This document shows, piece after piece, positions 28,916 to 37,897 of a stretch of 64,000 nucleotides of DNA. The stretch's first letter is position 1, and each line of letters begins with the position of its first letter. The stretch comes from Agromyces mariniharenae (GTDB taxonomy: Bacteria; Actinomycetota; Actinomycetes; Actinomycetales; Microbacteriaceae). The notes below the pieces were generated by a model. That model was given only the letters and a program-made list of their open reading frames with translations, was not told the origin of the DNA and did no database searches. Made by a program: the position numbers and the translations under genes. The stretch covers positions 868,001-932,000 of the forward strand of contig NZ_VSSB01000002.1 of the NCBI RefSeq assembly GCF_008122505.1, written 5' to 3'.

Positions 28916-29734
28916 ATGACCGCCAACAGGAAGAAACTGATGAACCGCTCGAAGCGACGCACCGGCCGCCGGCACCCGCTCGCCACCGTCGCGCTTCTCG
29001 CGCTCGGACTCGTCTTCACGGGCGGCGCGTACGCCGCCCTGAGCACCGGGACGGCGGCGCAGGCCGAGAGCGAGCCCACGTCGCAGGAGACCATCGAGCA
29101 GGGCAAGAAGCTCTTCCAGGCGAACTGCGCCACCTGCCACGGCCTCGAGGCCCAGGGCACGGGCACGGGTCCCAGCCTGATCGGCGTCGGCGCCGCCGCG
29201 GTCGACTTCCAGGTCGGCACGGGCCGCATGCCGATGCAGATGCAGGGTCCGCAGGCCCAGCAGAAGCCGCCGCAGTTCACCGACGAGCAGGTCAAGCAGC
29301 TGGCCTACTACGTCGCCTCCCTCGGCCCCGGCCCAGACATCCCCGCCGAGCACCTCGTCAACGGCGGCGGCGACGCCGCGAACGGCGCCGAGCTGTTCCG
29401 CATCAACTGCGCCATGTGCCACAACGTGGCCGGCGCCGGCGGTGCGCTCACCGAGGGCAAGTTCGCTCCCCCGCTCACCGACGTCTCGGGGGTGCACATC
29501 TACGAGGCCATGGTCACGGGCCCGCAGAACATGCCGGTGTTCAACGACCTGAACATCTCGCCCGAAGACAAGCGCGACATCATCACGTACCTCCAGTACG
29601 TGCAGGACAACCGCTCGCCCGGCGGTTTCGAGCTCGGCTCGCTCGGGCCGGTCGCAGAGGGCCTGTTCATCTGGATCTTCGGTCTCGGCGCGATCGTCGC
29701 GGTCACCGTGTGGATCACGGCGAAGTCCAACTAG
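28916..29734 (+). CDS. qcrC: Cytochrome bc1 complex diheme cytochrome c subunit
   Basis: The 272-residue protein has an N-terminal membrane segment (about 23-42), two c-type heme sites (C71-x-x-C-H75 in NCATCHG and C165-x-x-C-H169 in NCAMCHN) and a C-terminal membrane helix. It is the covalently anchored diheme cytochrome that carries electrons from the Rieske protein directly to CtaC in the actinobacterial supercomplex, replacing a soluble cytochrome c. ATG 28916 is used here; ATG 28940 has the better-spaced AGGAAG and is an alternative that loses eight residues. One polar motif (29466) encodes APPL. Confidence 0.95.
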   Translation: MTANRKKLMNRSKRRTGRRHPLATVALLALGLVFTGGAYAALSTGTAAQAESEPTSQETIEQGKKLFQANCATCHGLEAQGTGTGPSLIGVGAAAVDFQVGTGRMPMQMQGPQAQQKPPQFTDEQVKQLAYYVASLGPGPDIPAEHLVNGGGDAANGAELFRINCAMCHNVAGAGGALTEGKFAPPLTDVSGVHIYEAMVTGPQNMPVFNDLNISPEDKRDIITYLQYVQDNRSPGGFELGSLGPVAEGLFIWIFGLGAIVAVTVWITAKSN

Positions 29735-29770
29735 CGCCCGCTCGGCTCGCAGCACCCAAGAAGGAGAACC

Positions 29771-30847
29771 ATGGCCCAGGACGACCACAGCGGCACGGAC
29801 GTCGTTGCTGCCGACTCGTCGCACGAGGCAGACGTATACACCCGGTCGCCCGGCACGGCGGTCGTCGCCCAGGACGCGTTCGACAATCCCGGTTTCGAGC
29901 CGCACCGTCCTCGCGTCACCGATGAGGACCCGAAGCGCGAGAAGCGTGCCCAGCGCACCGTCTACTCGCTCTTCTACCTGTCGATCCTCGGCAGCGTGTG
30001 GGCCATCGCCGCCTACATGCTCTTCCCGATCGAGTCGAACGACGTCGGCATGGTTCGACTGAACAACATGTTCATCGGCCTCGGCGCCACGCTCGCCCTC
30101 CTCGGCATCGGCTTCGGCGCCATCCACTGGGGCAAGTCGCTCATGACCTCTGCGGAATCGGTCGACATCCGCCACCCGATCGGCGGCGCCGAGCCCACGA
30201 AGGCGGGCGCGGTGCACGTGATGCGCGAGGCCGACGAGGAGTCCGGGTTCTCGCGCCGCACGGTCATCCGCAACAGCCTGATCGGCGCACTGCTCGTCTT
30301 CCCCCTGCCCGCGGTGGTCCTGTTCCGCGGATTCGCCCCGCAGGACCAGCTGCCCGTCGAGCTCCTGAGCCACACGATGTGGGCCAAGGGCACCCGCCTC
30401 ACCCTCGACCCGTCGGGCGTGCCGATCAAGGCCGCCGACGTCACCATCGGCAGCGCGTTCCACGTGATCCCCGAGGGCCTCGCGGAGCTCGAGCACGGCC
30501 GGCTCGAGGAGAAGGCTAAGGCAGCGGTGCTGCTCATGCGCCTCGAGCCGAGCGAGCTCAACCAGGCGCCTGATCGCGAGTCCTGGTCGTACGACGGCAT
30601 CGTCGCCTACTCCAAGATCTGCACGCACGTCGGATGCCCCGTGGCGCTCTACGAGCAGCACACGCACCACCTGCTCTGCCCGTGCCACCAGTCGCAGTTC
30701 GACGTGGCGAACCACTGCGAGGTCATCTTCGGCCCGGCCAAGCGCCCGCTGCCGCAGCTGCCCATCGCGGTCGACGAGGAGGGCTACCTCGTCGCGCAGA
30801 GCGACTTCACCGAACCCGTCGGCCCGAGTTTCTGGGAGCGCAGTTGA
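29771..30847 (+). CDS. qcrA: Rieske iron-sulfur subunit of the bc1 complex
   Basis: The 358-residue protein shows the actinobacterial form with three membrane helices (about 58-78, 98-118 and 165-185) ahead of the Rieske domain. The [2Fe-2S] ligands are visible in CTHVGCPVALY (Cys-x-His) and CPCHQSQFD (Cys-x-x-His), with the two disulphide cysteines in the same boxes. It receives electrons from menaquinol at QcrB and passes them to QcrC. AAGGAG lies upstream of ATG 29771. Its stop overlaps the TTG start of qcrB by four bases (TTGA, 30844-30847). Confidence 0.96.
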   Translation: MAQDDHSGTDVVAADSSHEADVYTRSPGTAVVAQDAFDNPGFEPHRPRVTDEDPKREKRAQRTVYSLFYLSILGSVWAIAAYMLFPIESNDVGMVRLNNMFIGLGATLALLGIGFGAIHWGKSLMTSAESVDIRHPIGGAEPTKAGAVHVMREADEESGFSRRTVIRNSLIGALLVFPLPAVVLFRGFAPQDQLPVELLSHTMWAKGTRLTLDPSGVPIKAADVTIGSAFHVIPEGLAELEHGRLEEKAKAAVLLMRLEPSELNQAPDRESWSYDGIVAYSKICTHVGCPVALYEQHTHHLLCPCHQSQFDVANHCEVIFGPAKRPLPQLPIAVDEEGYLVAQSDFTEPVGPSFWERS

Positions 30848-32457
30848 CCACCGTACCGACCCGAACCGACACGCCTGCGAAGCGCACGTTCACCGCGGCG
30901 GCGTCGGACTACTTCAACGACCGCACCGGTATCGCGGTCGCGATCAAGGGCCTCGGCCGCAAGGCCTTCCCAGACCACTGGTCGTTCCTGCTCGGCGAGG
31001 TCGCGCTCTTCAGCTTCATCGTCGTGCTCATCTCCGGCACGTTCCTGACGTTCTTCTTCCAGGCGTCGATGGCCGAGGTCCACTACGACGGCTCGTACGT
31101 GCCGCTCAAGGGCGTCGAGATGTCGGTGGCCATGGCGTCCACGCTCGACATCTCGTTCGACATCCGCGGCGGCCTGTTCGTGCGGCAGATGCACCACTGG
31201 GCGGCGCTGCTCTTCGTGGCGGCCATCGGCCTGCACATGCTCCGCATCTTCTTCACGGGCGCGTTCCGCAAGCCGCGAGAGTTCAACTGGGTGATCGGCT
31301 TCACGCTGTTCATCCTCGCGATGGGCGAGGGCTTCACCGGCTACTCGCTCCCCGACGACCTGCTCTCGGGCAACGGCCTCCGCATCATCGACGGCCTCAT
31401 CAAGGGCATCCCGATCATCGGCACGTGGACCTCGTTCCTGCTCTTCGGCGGTGAGTTCCCGGGCACCGCGATCGTCGGACGCCTCTACACGCTGCACATC
31501 CTGCTGCTGCCGGCGCTCGTCGTCGCGCTCATCGCGATCCACGTCGTGTACGTGTTCATCCACAAGCACACGCAGTTCGCCGGACCCGGTCGTCAGACGA
31601 CGAACTCGGTGGGTCCGCCCATCCTGCCGATCTACGCGGCGAAGGCCGGCGGCTTCATGTTCATCATCTGGGGTGTGATCGCGCTCATCGCCGCGATGTT
31701 CACCATCAACCCGATCTGGAACTACGGTCCGTACGACCCCTCGCCCGTCTCCGCCGGAACGCAGCCCGACTGGTACATCGGCTTCGCCGACGGCGCGCTG
31801 CGCCTGATCCCGCCGGGCTGGGAGTTCGTGTGGCTCGACCGCACCTGGTCGTTCAACATCCTCGTCCCGCTGATCGCGATCGGCATCTTCATCGTGCTGG
31901 TGGTGGCCTATCCCTTCATCGAGGCGTGGATCACCGGCGACAAGCGCGAGCACCACATCGCCGACCGTCCGCGCAACGCGCCCACCCGCACCGCGATCGG
32001 CGCCGCCGGCGTGACGTTCTACGCGAGCCTCTGGGCTGCGGCGAGCTCCGACATCCTGGCGACGCACTTCTCGCTGACGATGGAGGGCGTCATCCACGCG
32101 CTCCAGTTCACGACGATCGTCGGTCCCTTCATCGCCTACTTCGTCACGAAGCGCGTCTGCATCGCACTGCAGAAGAAGGATCGCGAGATCGTGCTGCACG
32201 GCTACGAGTCGGGCCGCATCGTGAAGCTGCCCGGTGGCGAGTTCATCGAGGTCCACCAGCCGCTCGACGAGTACGACCGCTGGCGCCTTGTGAGCTACGA
32301 CTCGTACGAGCCGCTCATGATCCGCCCGAACTCCCGTGGCAAGATCACCGTCGGCCAGCGAGTCCGAGCCGGACTGTCGCGCTGGTTCTTCGAGGACCGC
32401 ATCGCGCCGGTCACGAAGGGCGAGCTCGAGGCGGCGCACCACTCGTCGCACCACTGA
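30844..32457 (+). CDS. qcrB: Cytochrome b subunit of the bc1 complex
   Basis: A 537-residue integral membrane protein with the cytochrome b core: heme-ligand histidines in HHWAALLFVAAIGLH and LHILLLPALVVALIAIHV, GEGFTGYSLPDD in the quinol site, and a longer actinobacterial C-terminal extension with extra helices and a soluble tail ending in HHSSHH. It forms the menaquinol oxidation and reduction sites. The start is TTG 30844, set by the four-base overlap with qcrA and by the family start (AKRTFTAAASDYFNDRTG). It is the last gene of ctaE-qcrCAB. Confidence 0.96.
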   Translation: MTTVPTRTDTPAKRTFTAAASDYFNDRTGIAVAIKGLGRKAFPDHWSFLLGEVALFSFIVVLISGTFLTFFFQASMAEVHYDGSYVPLKGVEMSVAMASTLDISFDIRGGLFVRQMHHWAALLFVAAIGLHMLRIFFTGAFRKPREFNWVIGFTLFILAMGEGFTGYSLPDDLLSGNGLRIIDGLIKGIPIIGTWTSFLLFGGEFPGTAIVGRLYTLHILLLPALVVALIAIHVVYVFIHKHTQFAGPGRQTTNSVGPPILPIYAAKAGGFMFIIWGVIALIAAMFTINPIWNYGPYDPSPVSAGTQPDWYIGFADGALRLIPPGWEFVWLDRTWSFNILVPLIAIGIFIVLVVAYPFIEAWITGDKREHHIADRPRNAPTRTAIGAAGVTFYASLWAAASSDILATHFSLTMEGVIHALQFTTIVGPFIAYFVTKRVCIALQKKDREIVLHGYESGRIVKLPGGEFIEVHQPLDEYDRWRLVSYDSYEPLMIRPNSRGKITVGQRVRAGLSRWFFEDRIAPVTKGELEAAHHSSHH

Positions 32458-32475
32458 GCCGACCGCACTCCGCTT

Positions 32476-32522
32476 CGGGCACCGGTCCCATGTCGATCGA
32501 CACGACATGGCTCCGGTGCCCG
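32476..32522 (+). promoter_or_regulatory. Long hairpin enclosing the rlmA start codon
   Basis: Bases 32476-32495 pair with 32503-32522: two stem blocks of 10 and 8 pairs are split by a 2x2 internal loop, with a 7-base loop on top. The ATG of the methyltransferase gene (32490-32492) lies inside the left arm, so it would be hidden in the folded mRNA. No Shine-Dalgarno is seen upstream of that ATG. Confidence 0.6.
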
Positions 32523-33335
32523 AACTGTCTCCTCGACCTCGATCCGGTCGGTGAACGCACGCTCGGTTGCGAGACCGGGCACCGCTTCGACCTCTCGAAG
32601 CACGGCATCGTCACGCTGCTCCCACCGAAGGCGCCGCGGACGGTCGGAGACGACCGCGCGATGCTCGACGCACGAGCGGCGCTCCTCGACAGCGGTGCCT
32701 ACGCGCCCATCGCGGCGTCGATCGTCGAAGCGCTGAGCTCAGCAGGCATCGACGGTGCAACGGATGCCCCTCGCATCGCCGATCTCGGGTGCGGCACCGG
32801 GTACTACTCGGCGTTGCTGGCCGACGCGCTCCCGACGGCGGACTTCCTCCTCGCCGACCGCTCCCCCGATGCGGTGCGGATGAGCCGCCGCGCCATCGGG
32901 GGATCCACGGGCGTCGTCCTCGACACCTGGCGACCCCTCCCGGTGCGCGACGCCGTCGCTGACGTCGTGCTCGACGTCTTCGCGCCTCGCAACCCTCCTG
33001 AGTTCGCCCGCATCCTGCGGCCCGGCGGCGTGGTGGTCGTCGTGGTCCCGACCGCCGACCACCTCCACGAGCTCCGCGCCGAGGGCGCGATGCTCGACGT
33101 GCCGGCTGAGAAGGCCGAACTGGTGTCGGATCGCTTCCACGAGGCGGGACTCAGGCGTGGAGCGCGCACCACGGTGACGTACCCGCTCGAGGCCACGGCC
33201 GCGACACAGGCGCTGCTCGTCGACATGGGGCCGGCCGCACATCACGCCGATCGCCGGCCGCACCAGCCTGAGCACGCACGCACGGTCACGGTCTCCGTCG
33301 ACGTGCTCGTGTTCGAGCACGCCGCGGGCGACTGA
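32490..33335 (+). CDS. RlmA-type 23S rRNA (guanine) methyltransferase
   Basis: The 281-residue protein opens with the RlmA zinc module (LRCPNC and later CETGHRFDLSKHGIVTLL), then has a SAM-binding Rossmann domain with ADLGCGTGYYSALLADALP (about residues 93-111) and DVFAPRNPPEFARILRPGG. RlmA(I)/RlmA(II) enzymes methylate G745 or G748 of 23S rRNA; the RlmA(II) member TlrB gives tylosin resistance. Which base is used here is not clear. The start is in a long hairpin with no ribosome binding site 32 bases after qcrB, so translation may depend on coupling or on hairpin opening. Confidence 0.85.
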   Translation: MSIDTTWLRCPNCLLDLDPVGERTLGCETGHRFDLSKHGIVTLLPPKAPRTVGDDRAMLDARAALLDSGAYAPIAASIVEALSSAGIDGATDAPRIADLGCGTGYYSALLADALPTADFLLADRSPDAVRMSRRAIGGSTGVVLDTWRPLPVRDAVADVVLDVFAPRNPPEFARILRPGGVVVVVVPTADHLHELRAEGAMLDVPAEKAELVSDRFHEAGLRRGARTTVTYPLEATAATQALLVDMGPAAHHADRRPHQPEHARTVTVSVDVLVFEHAAGD

Positions 33336-33390
33336 ACCATCGACGCCATCGATCGGCGCCGTCGCGCGGCGTCGGCGTCATACTGGGTTC

Positions 33391-34080
33391 ATGTCGGGAT
33401 GCTGCGGGCCCGCGCCGGACGGCCGGTACTCCGAGATCTTCGACGAGCGGTTCGCCAGCAGCATCGCCCGCCGGTATCGCCGACGCGGCCTCACCGCACC
33501 CGAGGGACGCATCATCGAAGCCCTGTCGGGGCTCGGACTCCACGGCAGGAGCGTGCTCGAGGTCGGCGGCGGCGTCGGCGAGCTCCAGCTCGAGCTGCTC
33601 GCACGCGGCGCCGCGGAGACGGTGAACCTCGAGCTCTCCGACGCCTACGAGCAGCAGGCCGACGAGCTCATGCGGGCGAGCGGCGTCGACGGACGCGTCA
33701 CCCGCATCGTGGGCGTCGACCTCGCCGCGGCATCCGACGCCGACGTCGCGCGGGCGGACTACGTGCTGCTGCACCGCGTGATCTGCTGCTACCCCGACTT
33801 CGCGGGACTCCTTGGCGCGGCCGCGGATCACGCCAGGTCGGCGGTCGTCTTCAGCCATCCCGCTCGGAACCTTTTCACCCGGGCGGTGGTGGCCATGAGC
33901 AACGCCCGGATGGCGATCGTCGGGCATGACTACCGCGGGTTCGTCCACTCCCCCGAGGCGATGCTGGGCGTCCTCAGGGCACACGGGCTCGCACTGCGCA
34001 CCTACGAACGCTCGAAGCGGTGGCACATCGCCGTTGCGGTGCGTGAGCCGGCCGGCGTCCGCACCGCGCCCGCCGGGTGA
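33391..34080 (+). CDS. SAM-dependent methyltransferase of unknown substrate
   Basis: The 229-residue protein has a class I methyltransferase core: motif I is VLEVGGGVGELQLELLARGA (about residues 51-70), an acidic residue ends strand 2 (NLELSD), and LLHRVICCYPDF resembles the BchM/UbiE-like active region. The N-terminus is unusual in carrying two adjacent cysteines (MSGCCGPAPDG). The sequence resembles the magnesium-protoporphyrin O-methyltransferase-like group, but that role is not expected here. It lies 55 bases after the rRNA methyltransferase gene, perhaps in the same transcript, and ends before a strong hairpin. Confidence 0.85.
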   Translation: MSGCCGPAPDGRYSEIFDERFASSIARRYRRRGLTAPEGRIIEALSGLGLHGRSVLEVGGGVGELQLELLARGAAETVNLELSDAYEQQADELMRASGVDGRVTRIVGVDLAAASDADVARADYVLLHRVICCYPDFAGLLGAAADHARSAVVFSHPARNLFTRAVVAMSNARMAIVGHDYRGFVHSPEAMLGVLRAHGLALRTYERSKRWHIAVAVREPAGVRTAPAG

Positions 34081-34144
34081 TTCGCTGCACCGCTCCGTCG
34101 ATCACCACCCCACACCCGCGCGGCACGTCACGGGCAGGAACGCC

Positions 34145-34178
34145 GAAGGGCCCGGCACCATCCGGTGCCGGGCCCTTC
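34145..34178. terminator. Bidirectional terminator
   Basis: A perfect 15-base stem (34145-34159 with 34164-34178) and the loop ATCC. It lies between the convergent methyltransferase gene and ctaF. Confidence 0.85.
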
Positions 34179-34190
34179 GAACGGGATCGC

Positions 34191-34613
34191 TCAGCGAGCG
34201 AAGTTGCCGCGGTAGTACTCGTACACCCAGCCGACGAGCGCGATGATCACGAGCGGGACCGCGAGGAACGTGATCCAGAACCCGATCGCGAGGCCGAGGA
34301 ACCCGAGCGCGGCGCCCGTCGCGAGGATGATGGGCCACCAGCTCCACGGGCTGAAGAAGCCGAGCTCCGCGTCGCCGTCGTCGATGTTCGCGTCGAGGCG
34401 GTCTTCGGGCAGCTCAGCGCCCTGCGCACGGTGCACACGCCCGAGGTAGAAGGCGATGAATGCGGACAGGACGGTCGTGAGCGACAGCGCCACGGTGCCG
34501 GCCCACTCCATGCCCGGGTCCACTTCGTCGATCGCGCTCCAGACCCCGTAGACGACCGCCGCGAGTCCGAAGAAGACCGCGAGGATCCAGAACATGATGA
34601 CATTGGCGCGCAT
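34191..34613 (-). CDS. ctaF: Cytochrome c oxidase subunit IV (actinobacterial CtaF)
   Basis: The 140-residue protein has four membrane helices and the actinobacterial subunit IV features: MRANVIMFWILAVFFGLAAVVYG at the N-terminus, FIAFYLGRVHRAQG in the middle, and FFSPWSWWPIILATGAALGFLG before the last helices. It is an accessory subunit of the aa3 oxidase without cofactors. Its ATG follows the ctaD stop without any base between (34613/34614), so the genes are translationally coupled in the order ctaC-ctaD-ctaF. Confidence 0.94.
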   Translation of the reverse strand: MRANVIMFWILAVFFGLAAVVYGVWSAIDEVDPGMEWAGTVALSLTTVLSAFIAFYLGRVHRAQGAELPEDRLDANIDDGDAELGFFSPWSWWPIILATGAALGFLGLAIGFWITFLAVPLVIIALVGWVYEYYRGNFAR

Positions 34614-36350
34614 CTACTTGACTTCCTTCGTCGCTGCGTCGAACACCGGTGCCTGCGGGGCGTCCTTCGCCGGACCGATGCCCACCGGAATGCCGGCCTC
34701 GGGGTGGTTGAGGTCGAACGCCGGCGCCTCCGAGCGGATGCGCGGGATCGACGTGAAGTTGTGCCGCGGCGGCGGGCAGCTGGTCGCCCACTCGAGGGAG
34801 CGGCCGTAGCCCCACGGGTCGTTCACGGTCACCTTCGGCGCGCGGCGCGCGGTGATGTAGACGTTCAGGAAGAACGGGATGAGCGAGACCGCGAGGATGC
34901 CCGCGCCGATCGTCGACAGCTGGTTCATCCAGGTGATGTTGTCTTCAGGCAGGTACGAATAGTACCGGCGCGGCATCGCGACGACGCCCAGCCAGTGCTG
35001 GATGAGGAACGTCGTGTGGAAGCCGATGAACAGCAGCCAGAAGTGCCACTTGCCGAGCCGCTCGTTCAGCATCTTGCCGGTCCACTTGGGCCACCAGAAG
35101 TAGAAGCCCGCGAACATCGCGAACACGACCGTGCCGAAGACGACGTAGTGGAAGTGCGCCACGACGAAGTAGGTGTCGGAGACGTGGAAGTCGAGCGGCG
35201 GCGACGCCAGGATCACGCCGGTGAGGCCACCGAACACGAACGTGATGAGGAAGCCGAGCGACCAGATCAACGGCGTCTCGAACGTGATGGATCCGCGCCA
35301 CATCGTGCCGATCCAGTTGAAGATCTTCACGCCCGTCGGCACCGCGATGAGCATCGTCATCAGGGCGAAGAACGGCAGCAGCACCGAGCCGGTGACGTAC
35401 ATGTGGTGCGCCCACACGGTGACCGACAGTGCCGCGATGGCGATGGTCGCATAGATCAGCGTCTTGTATCCGAAGATCGGCTTGCGGCTGAACACCGGGA
35501 AGATCTCGGACACGATGCCGAAGAACGGCAGCGCGATGATGTACACCTCGGGATGGCCGAAGAACCAGAACAGGTGCTGCCACAGGATGACGCCGCCGTT
35601 GGCCGGGTCGTAGATGTGGGCGCCGAAGATGCGGTCGGCGCCGGCGGCGAGGATCGCGGCCGCGAGCACCGGGAACGCCATCAGGACGAGGATCGACGTG
35701 ACGAGCGTGTTCCAGGTGAAGATCGGCATGCGGAACATGGTCATTCCCGGCGCGCGCATCGTGATGATCGTCGTGATGAAGTTCACCGCGCCGAGGATCG
35801 TGCCGAAGCCCGAGAGGCCGAGGCCGAGCATCCAGAGGTTGCCGCCGATGCCCGGCGAGAACGTGGTCGATGCCAGCGGCTGGTAGGCGAACCATCCGAA
35901 CGACGCCGCACCCTGCGGGGTGAAGAAGCCGGCGACGGCCATCAGCGAGCCGAAGTTGAAGAACCAGTACGCGAGCGCGTTCAGTCGCGGGAACGCGACG
36001 TCGGGCGCGCCGATCTGCAGCGGCATGAGCACGTTCGCGAAGCCCGCGAAGAGCGGCGTCGCGAACATCAGCAGCATGATCGTGCCGTGCATCGTGAACA
36101 GCTGGTTGTACTGCTCGCGCGTCTGGATGATCTCGAGACCGGGCTCGAACAGCTGCGCGCGGATGATGAGGGCCATCACGCCGCCGATGCAGAAGTAGAT
36201 GAAGGAGGTGATCAGGTAGAGGTACCCGATGACCTTGTGGTCGGTGGACGTGATCCACCGGACGAGGACGTTGCCCTTGCGCTCGACCTTGGGGGCGCCG
36301 AACGGCAGGCTGCTCGACTGCGGCCGAGCCGGTGCGGTCGTGGTGCTCAT
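34614..36350 (-). CDS. ctaD: Cytochrome c oxidase subunit I
   Basis: The 578-residue, twelve-helix catalytic subunit. Heme a and a3 and CuB ligands are seen in FTMHGTIML, the FGHPEVYI box with the His-Tyr cross-link, WAHHMYVTG and [11 protein letters not shown]. The D-pathway is represented by the [11 protein letters not shown] segment, and the K-channel Lys lies after the HPEVYI box. It reduces O2 to water with proton pumping. ATG 36350 overlaps the ctaC stop by four bases (ATGA). A 60-residue hydrophilic C-terminal tail is normal for this phylum. Confidence 0.97.
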   Translation of the reverse strand: MSTTTAPARPQSSSLPFGAPKVERKGNVLVRWITSTDHKVIGYLYLITSFIYFCIGGVMALIIRAQLFEPGLEIIQTREQYNQLFTMHGTIMLLMFATPLFAGFANVLMPLQIGAPDVAFPRLNALAYWFFNFGSLMAVAGFFTPQGAASFGWFAYQPLASTTFSPGIGGNLWMLGLGLSGFGTILGAVNFITTIITMRAPGMTMFRMPIFTWNTLVTSILVLMAFPVLAAAILAAGADRIFGAHIYDPANGGVILWQHLFWFFGHPEVYIIALPFFGIVSEIFPVFSRKPIFGYKTLIYATIAIAALSVTVWAHHMYVTGSVLLPFFALMTMLIAVPTGVKIFNWIGTMWRGSITFETPLIWSLGFLITFVFGGLTGVILASPPLDFHVSDTYFVVAHFHYVVFGTVVFAMFAGFYFWWPKWTGKMLNERLGKWHFWLLFIGFHTTFLIQHWLGVVAMPRRYYSYLPEDNITWMNQLSTIGAGILAVSLIPFFLNVYITARRAPKVTVNDPWGYGRSLEWATSCPPPRHNFTSIPRIRSEAPAFDLNHPEAGIPVGIGPAKDAPQAPVFDAATKEVK

Positions 36351-37249
36351 TCGGCTTCGTGCTCCTCTTTCAGTTCGGGCGCGCCCTTGCCGGGCTGGTT
36401 CTGGTTGCGGTCGTACTCGTTGGAGAGCTGGCCCTCCTGGCCGAGGTCGCGGAGCGACTCGATGTAGTCCTCGTACTCCGCCTCGGAGACGACCTGGACG
36501 TTGAAGAGCATGAGCGAGTGGTACTCGCCGCAGAGCTCGGCGCACTTGCCCTCGTAGGTGCCCTCGCGCTCGGGGACGAACGACATGTAGTTGGTCTTGC
36601 CCGGGAACATGTCCTTCTTGTAGAGGAAGTCCACGACCCAGAACGAGTGGATGACATCGCGCGACTCGAGCTCGATCTCGACGTTCTGGCCGACCGGGAG
36701 GTACAGGGTCGGGAGCTCGGACTGGACGAGCGAGCCGGCGGGGCCCTCGTCGGAGAGCTGGCCCTGGATGCCGGGCGAGTAGACGTCTTCGTTGACGTAG
36801 TTGAAGTCCCAGGCCCACTGCTTGGCGATGACCTCGACCTTGACGTCGATCTCGTCCTCGGCGAAGCGCTGCTCGATGACCGCCTGGTCGCGGGCCGTGA
36901 AGGCGAAGAAGCCGAGCACGAGGATCAGCGGAACGATCGTGTAGAAGACCTCGATCGGCATGTTGTAGCGCAGCTGCACCGGGAGGCCGGTCTGGCCCTT
37001 GCGCCGGCGGTACGCGATGACGGCCCAGATCGTGAGGCCCCAGGTGATCACGCCGACGACGAGCAGCACGATCCACGACGTCACCCAGAGGCCCGAGACG
37101 AGGTCGGTGTGGTTGGTGACGGGAGGCTCGCCCTCCTCGAAGCCCGGAAGGAATCCGTTCAGCTGTGCCTGCGTGCATCCGGCGAGGACGAGGCTGAGCG
37201 ACGCTGCGATCGGGATTGCAGCCCATCGGAGACGGCGATTGTGGCGCAC
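36347..37249 (-). CDS. ctaC: Cytochrome c oxidase subunit II (lipoprotein)
   Basis: The 300-residue protein has a lipoprotein signal with the lipobox LAGC (Cys near residue 25), two membrane helices (about 55-77 and 100-118) and a cupredoxin domain. CuA ligands are visible in [10 protein letters not shown] and [12 protein letters not shown], with the aromatic patch KQWAWDFNY for electron entry. It accepts electrons from the diheme QcrC. The start is GTG 37249. Lipid modification would involve Lgt, LspA and the Lnt encoded at 4.9 kb. The tail is acidic and rich in Gln and Asn. Confidence 0.96.
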   Translation of the reverse strand: MRHNRRLRWAAIPIAASLSLVLAGCTQAQLNGFLPGFEEGEPPVTNHTDLVSGLWVTSWIVLLVVGVITWGLTIWAVIAYRRRKGQTGLPVQLRYNMPIEVFYTIVPLILVLGFFAFTARDQAVIEQRFAEDEIDVKVEVIAKQWAWDFNYVNEDVYSPGIQGQLSDEGPAGSLVQSELPTLYLPVGQNVEIELESRDVIHSFWVVDFLYKKDMFPGKTNYMSFVPEREGTYEGKCAELCGEYHSLMLFNVQVVSEAEYEDYIESLRDLGQEGQLSNEYDRNQNQPGKGAPELKEEHEAE

Positions 37250-37395
37250 CGGTGACCTTTCGGGAGACTCGAAGGCGCTTCACAGCGAAGCGCGGTGATC
37301 GATCCCTAGCCTACTCCGACTCGACCCCCCGGGTGTGCACCCGGAGGCGGTGTCGGACGGGGATGCACGGATTCCCGAAACCACCTGCGGAAACG

Positions 37396-37429
37396 CCGAA
37401 GGGAGGCCGCCCGGGCGGCCTCCCTTCGG
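37396..37429 (-). terminator. Terminator after the iron-sulfur assembly gene
   Basis: A perfect 34-base palindrome (centre at 37412/37413; stem up to 17 pairs, about 15 with a realistic loop) lies 19 bases after the stop of the convergently read erpA. It may also insulate ctaC, whose GTG lies 147 bases away. Confidence 0.8.
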
Positions 37430-37448
37430 GAGCGGAGTCGACGAACCC

Positions 37449-37799
37449 TCAGTGGAAGGAGTCGCCGCACGCGCAGCTGCCCTGCGCGTTGGGGTTGTCG
37501 ATGGTGAAGCCCTGCTTCTGGATGGTGTCCTCGAAGTCGATCGAGGCGCCGTCGAGGTAGGGCACGCTCATCTTGTCGACCACGACCTCGACGCCCGAGA
37601 AGTCCACGACGGCGTCGCCGTCGAGCAGCCGCTCGTCGAAGTACAGCTGGTAGATGAGCCCGGAGCATCCGCCGGGCTGCACCGCGACGCGCAGTCGCAG
37701 GTCGTCGCGACCCTCCTGTTCGAGGAGGCTGCGGACCTTGTCGGCGGCGGGGTCGCTCAGCTTCACGCCGTGCGTCGTGTCGGTGATCGTGTCGCTCAT
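37449..37799 (-). CDS. erpA: A-type iron-sulfur cluster carrier (ErpA/HesB family)
   Basis: The 116-residue protein is an A-type Fe-S carrier with the three conserved cysteines: one in VQPGGCSGLIYQL and two in the C-terminal CACGDSF. The actinobacterial start (VKLSDPAADKVRSLLEQEG) is present. It passes assembled [2Fe-2S] or [4Fe-4S] clusters to target proteins; LipA and the Rieske protein in this window are possible clients. The gene stands alone between the M20 peptidase and ctaC, all read leftward. ATG 37799 has a GAGTG-like site upstream. Confidence 0.92.
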   Translation of the reverse strand: MSDTITDTTHGVKLSDPAADKVRSLLEQEGRDDLRLRVAVQPGGCSGLIYQLYFDERLLDGDAVVDFSGVEVVVDKMSVPYLDGASIDFEDTIQKQGFTIDNPNAQGSCACGDSFH

Positions 37800-37897
37800 G
37801 TCACTCCTCGTGCATCAGGTACATCAAAGCCTGCCTCCATGGTAACCGCGGATCCTGAATACCCGCCCCGCCCGGACCCGGGAAGTCGCACGAGCCG

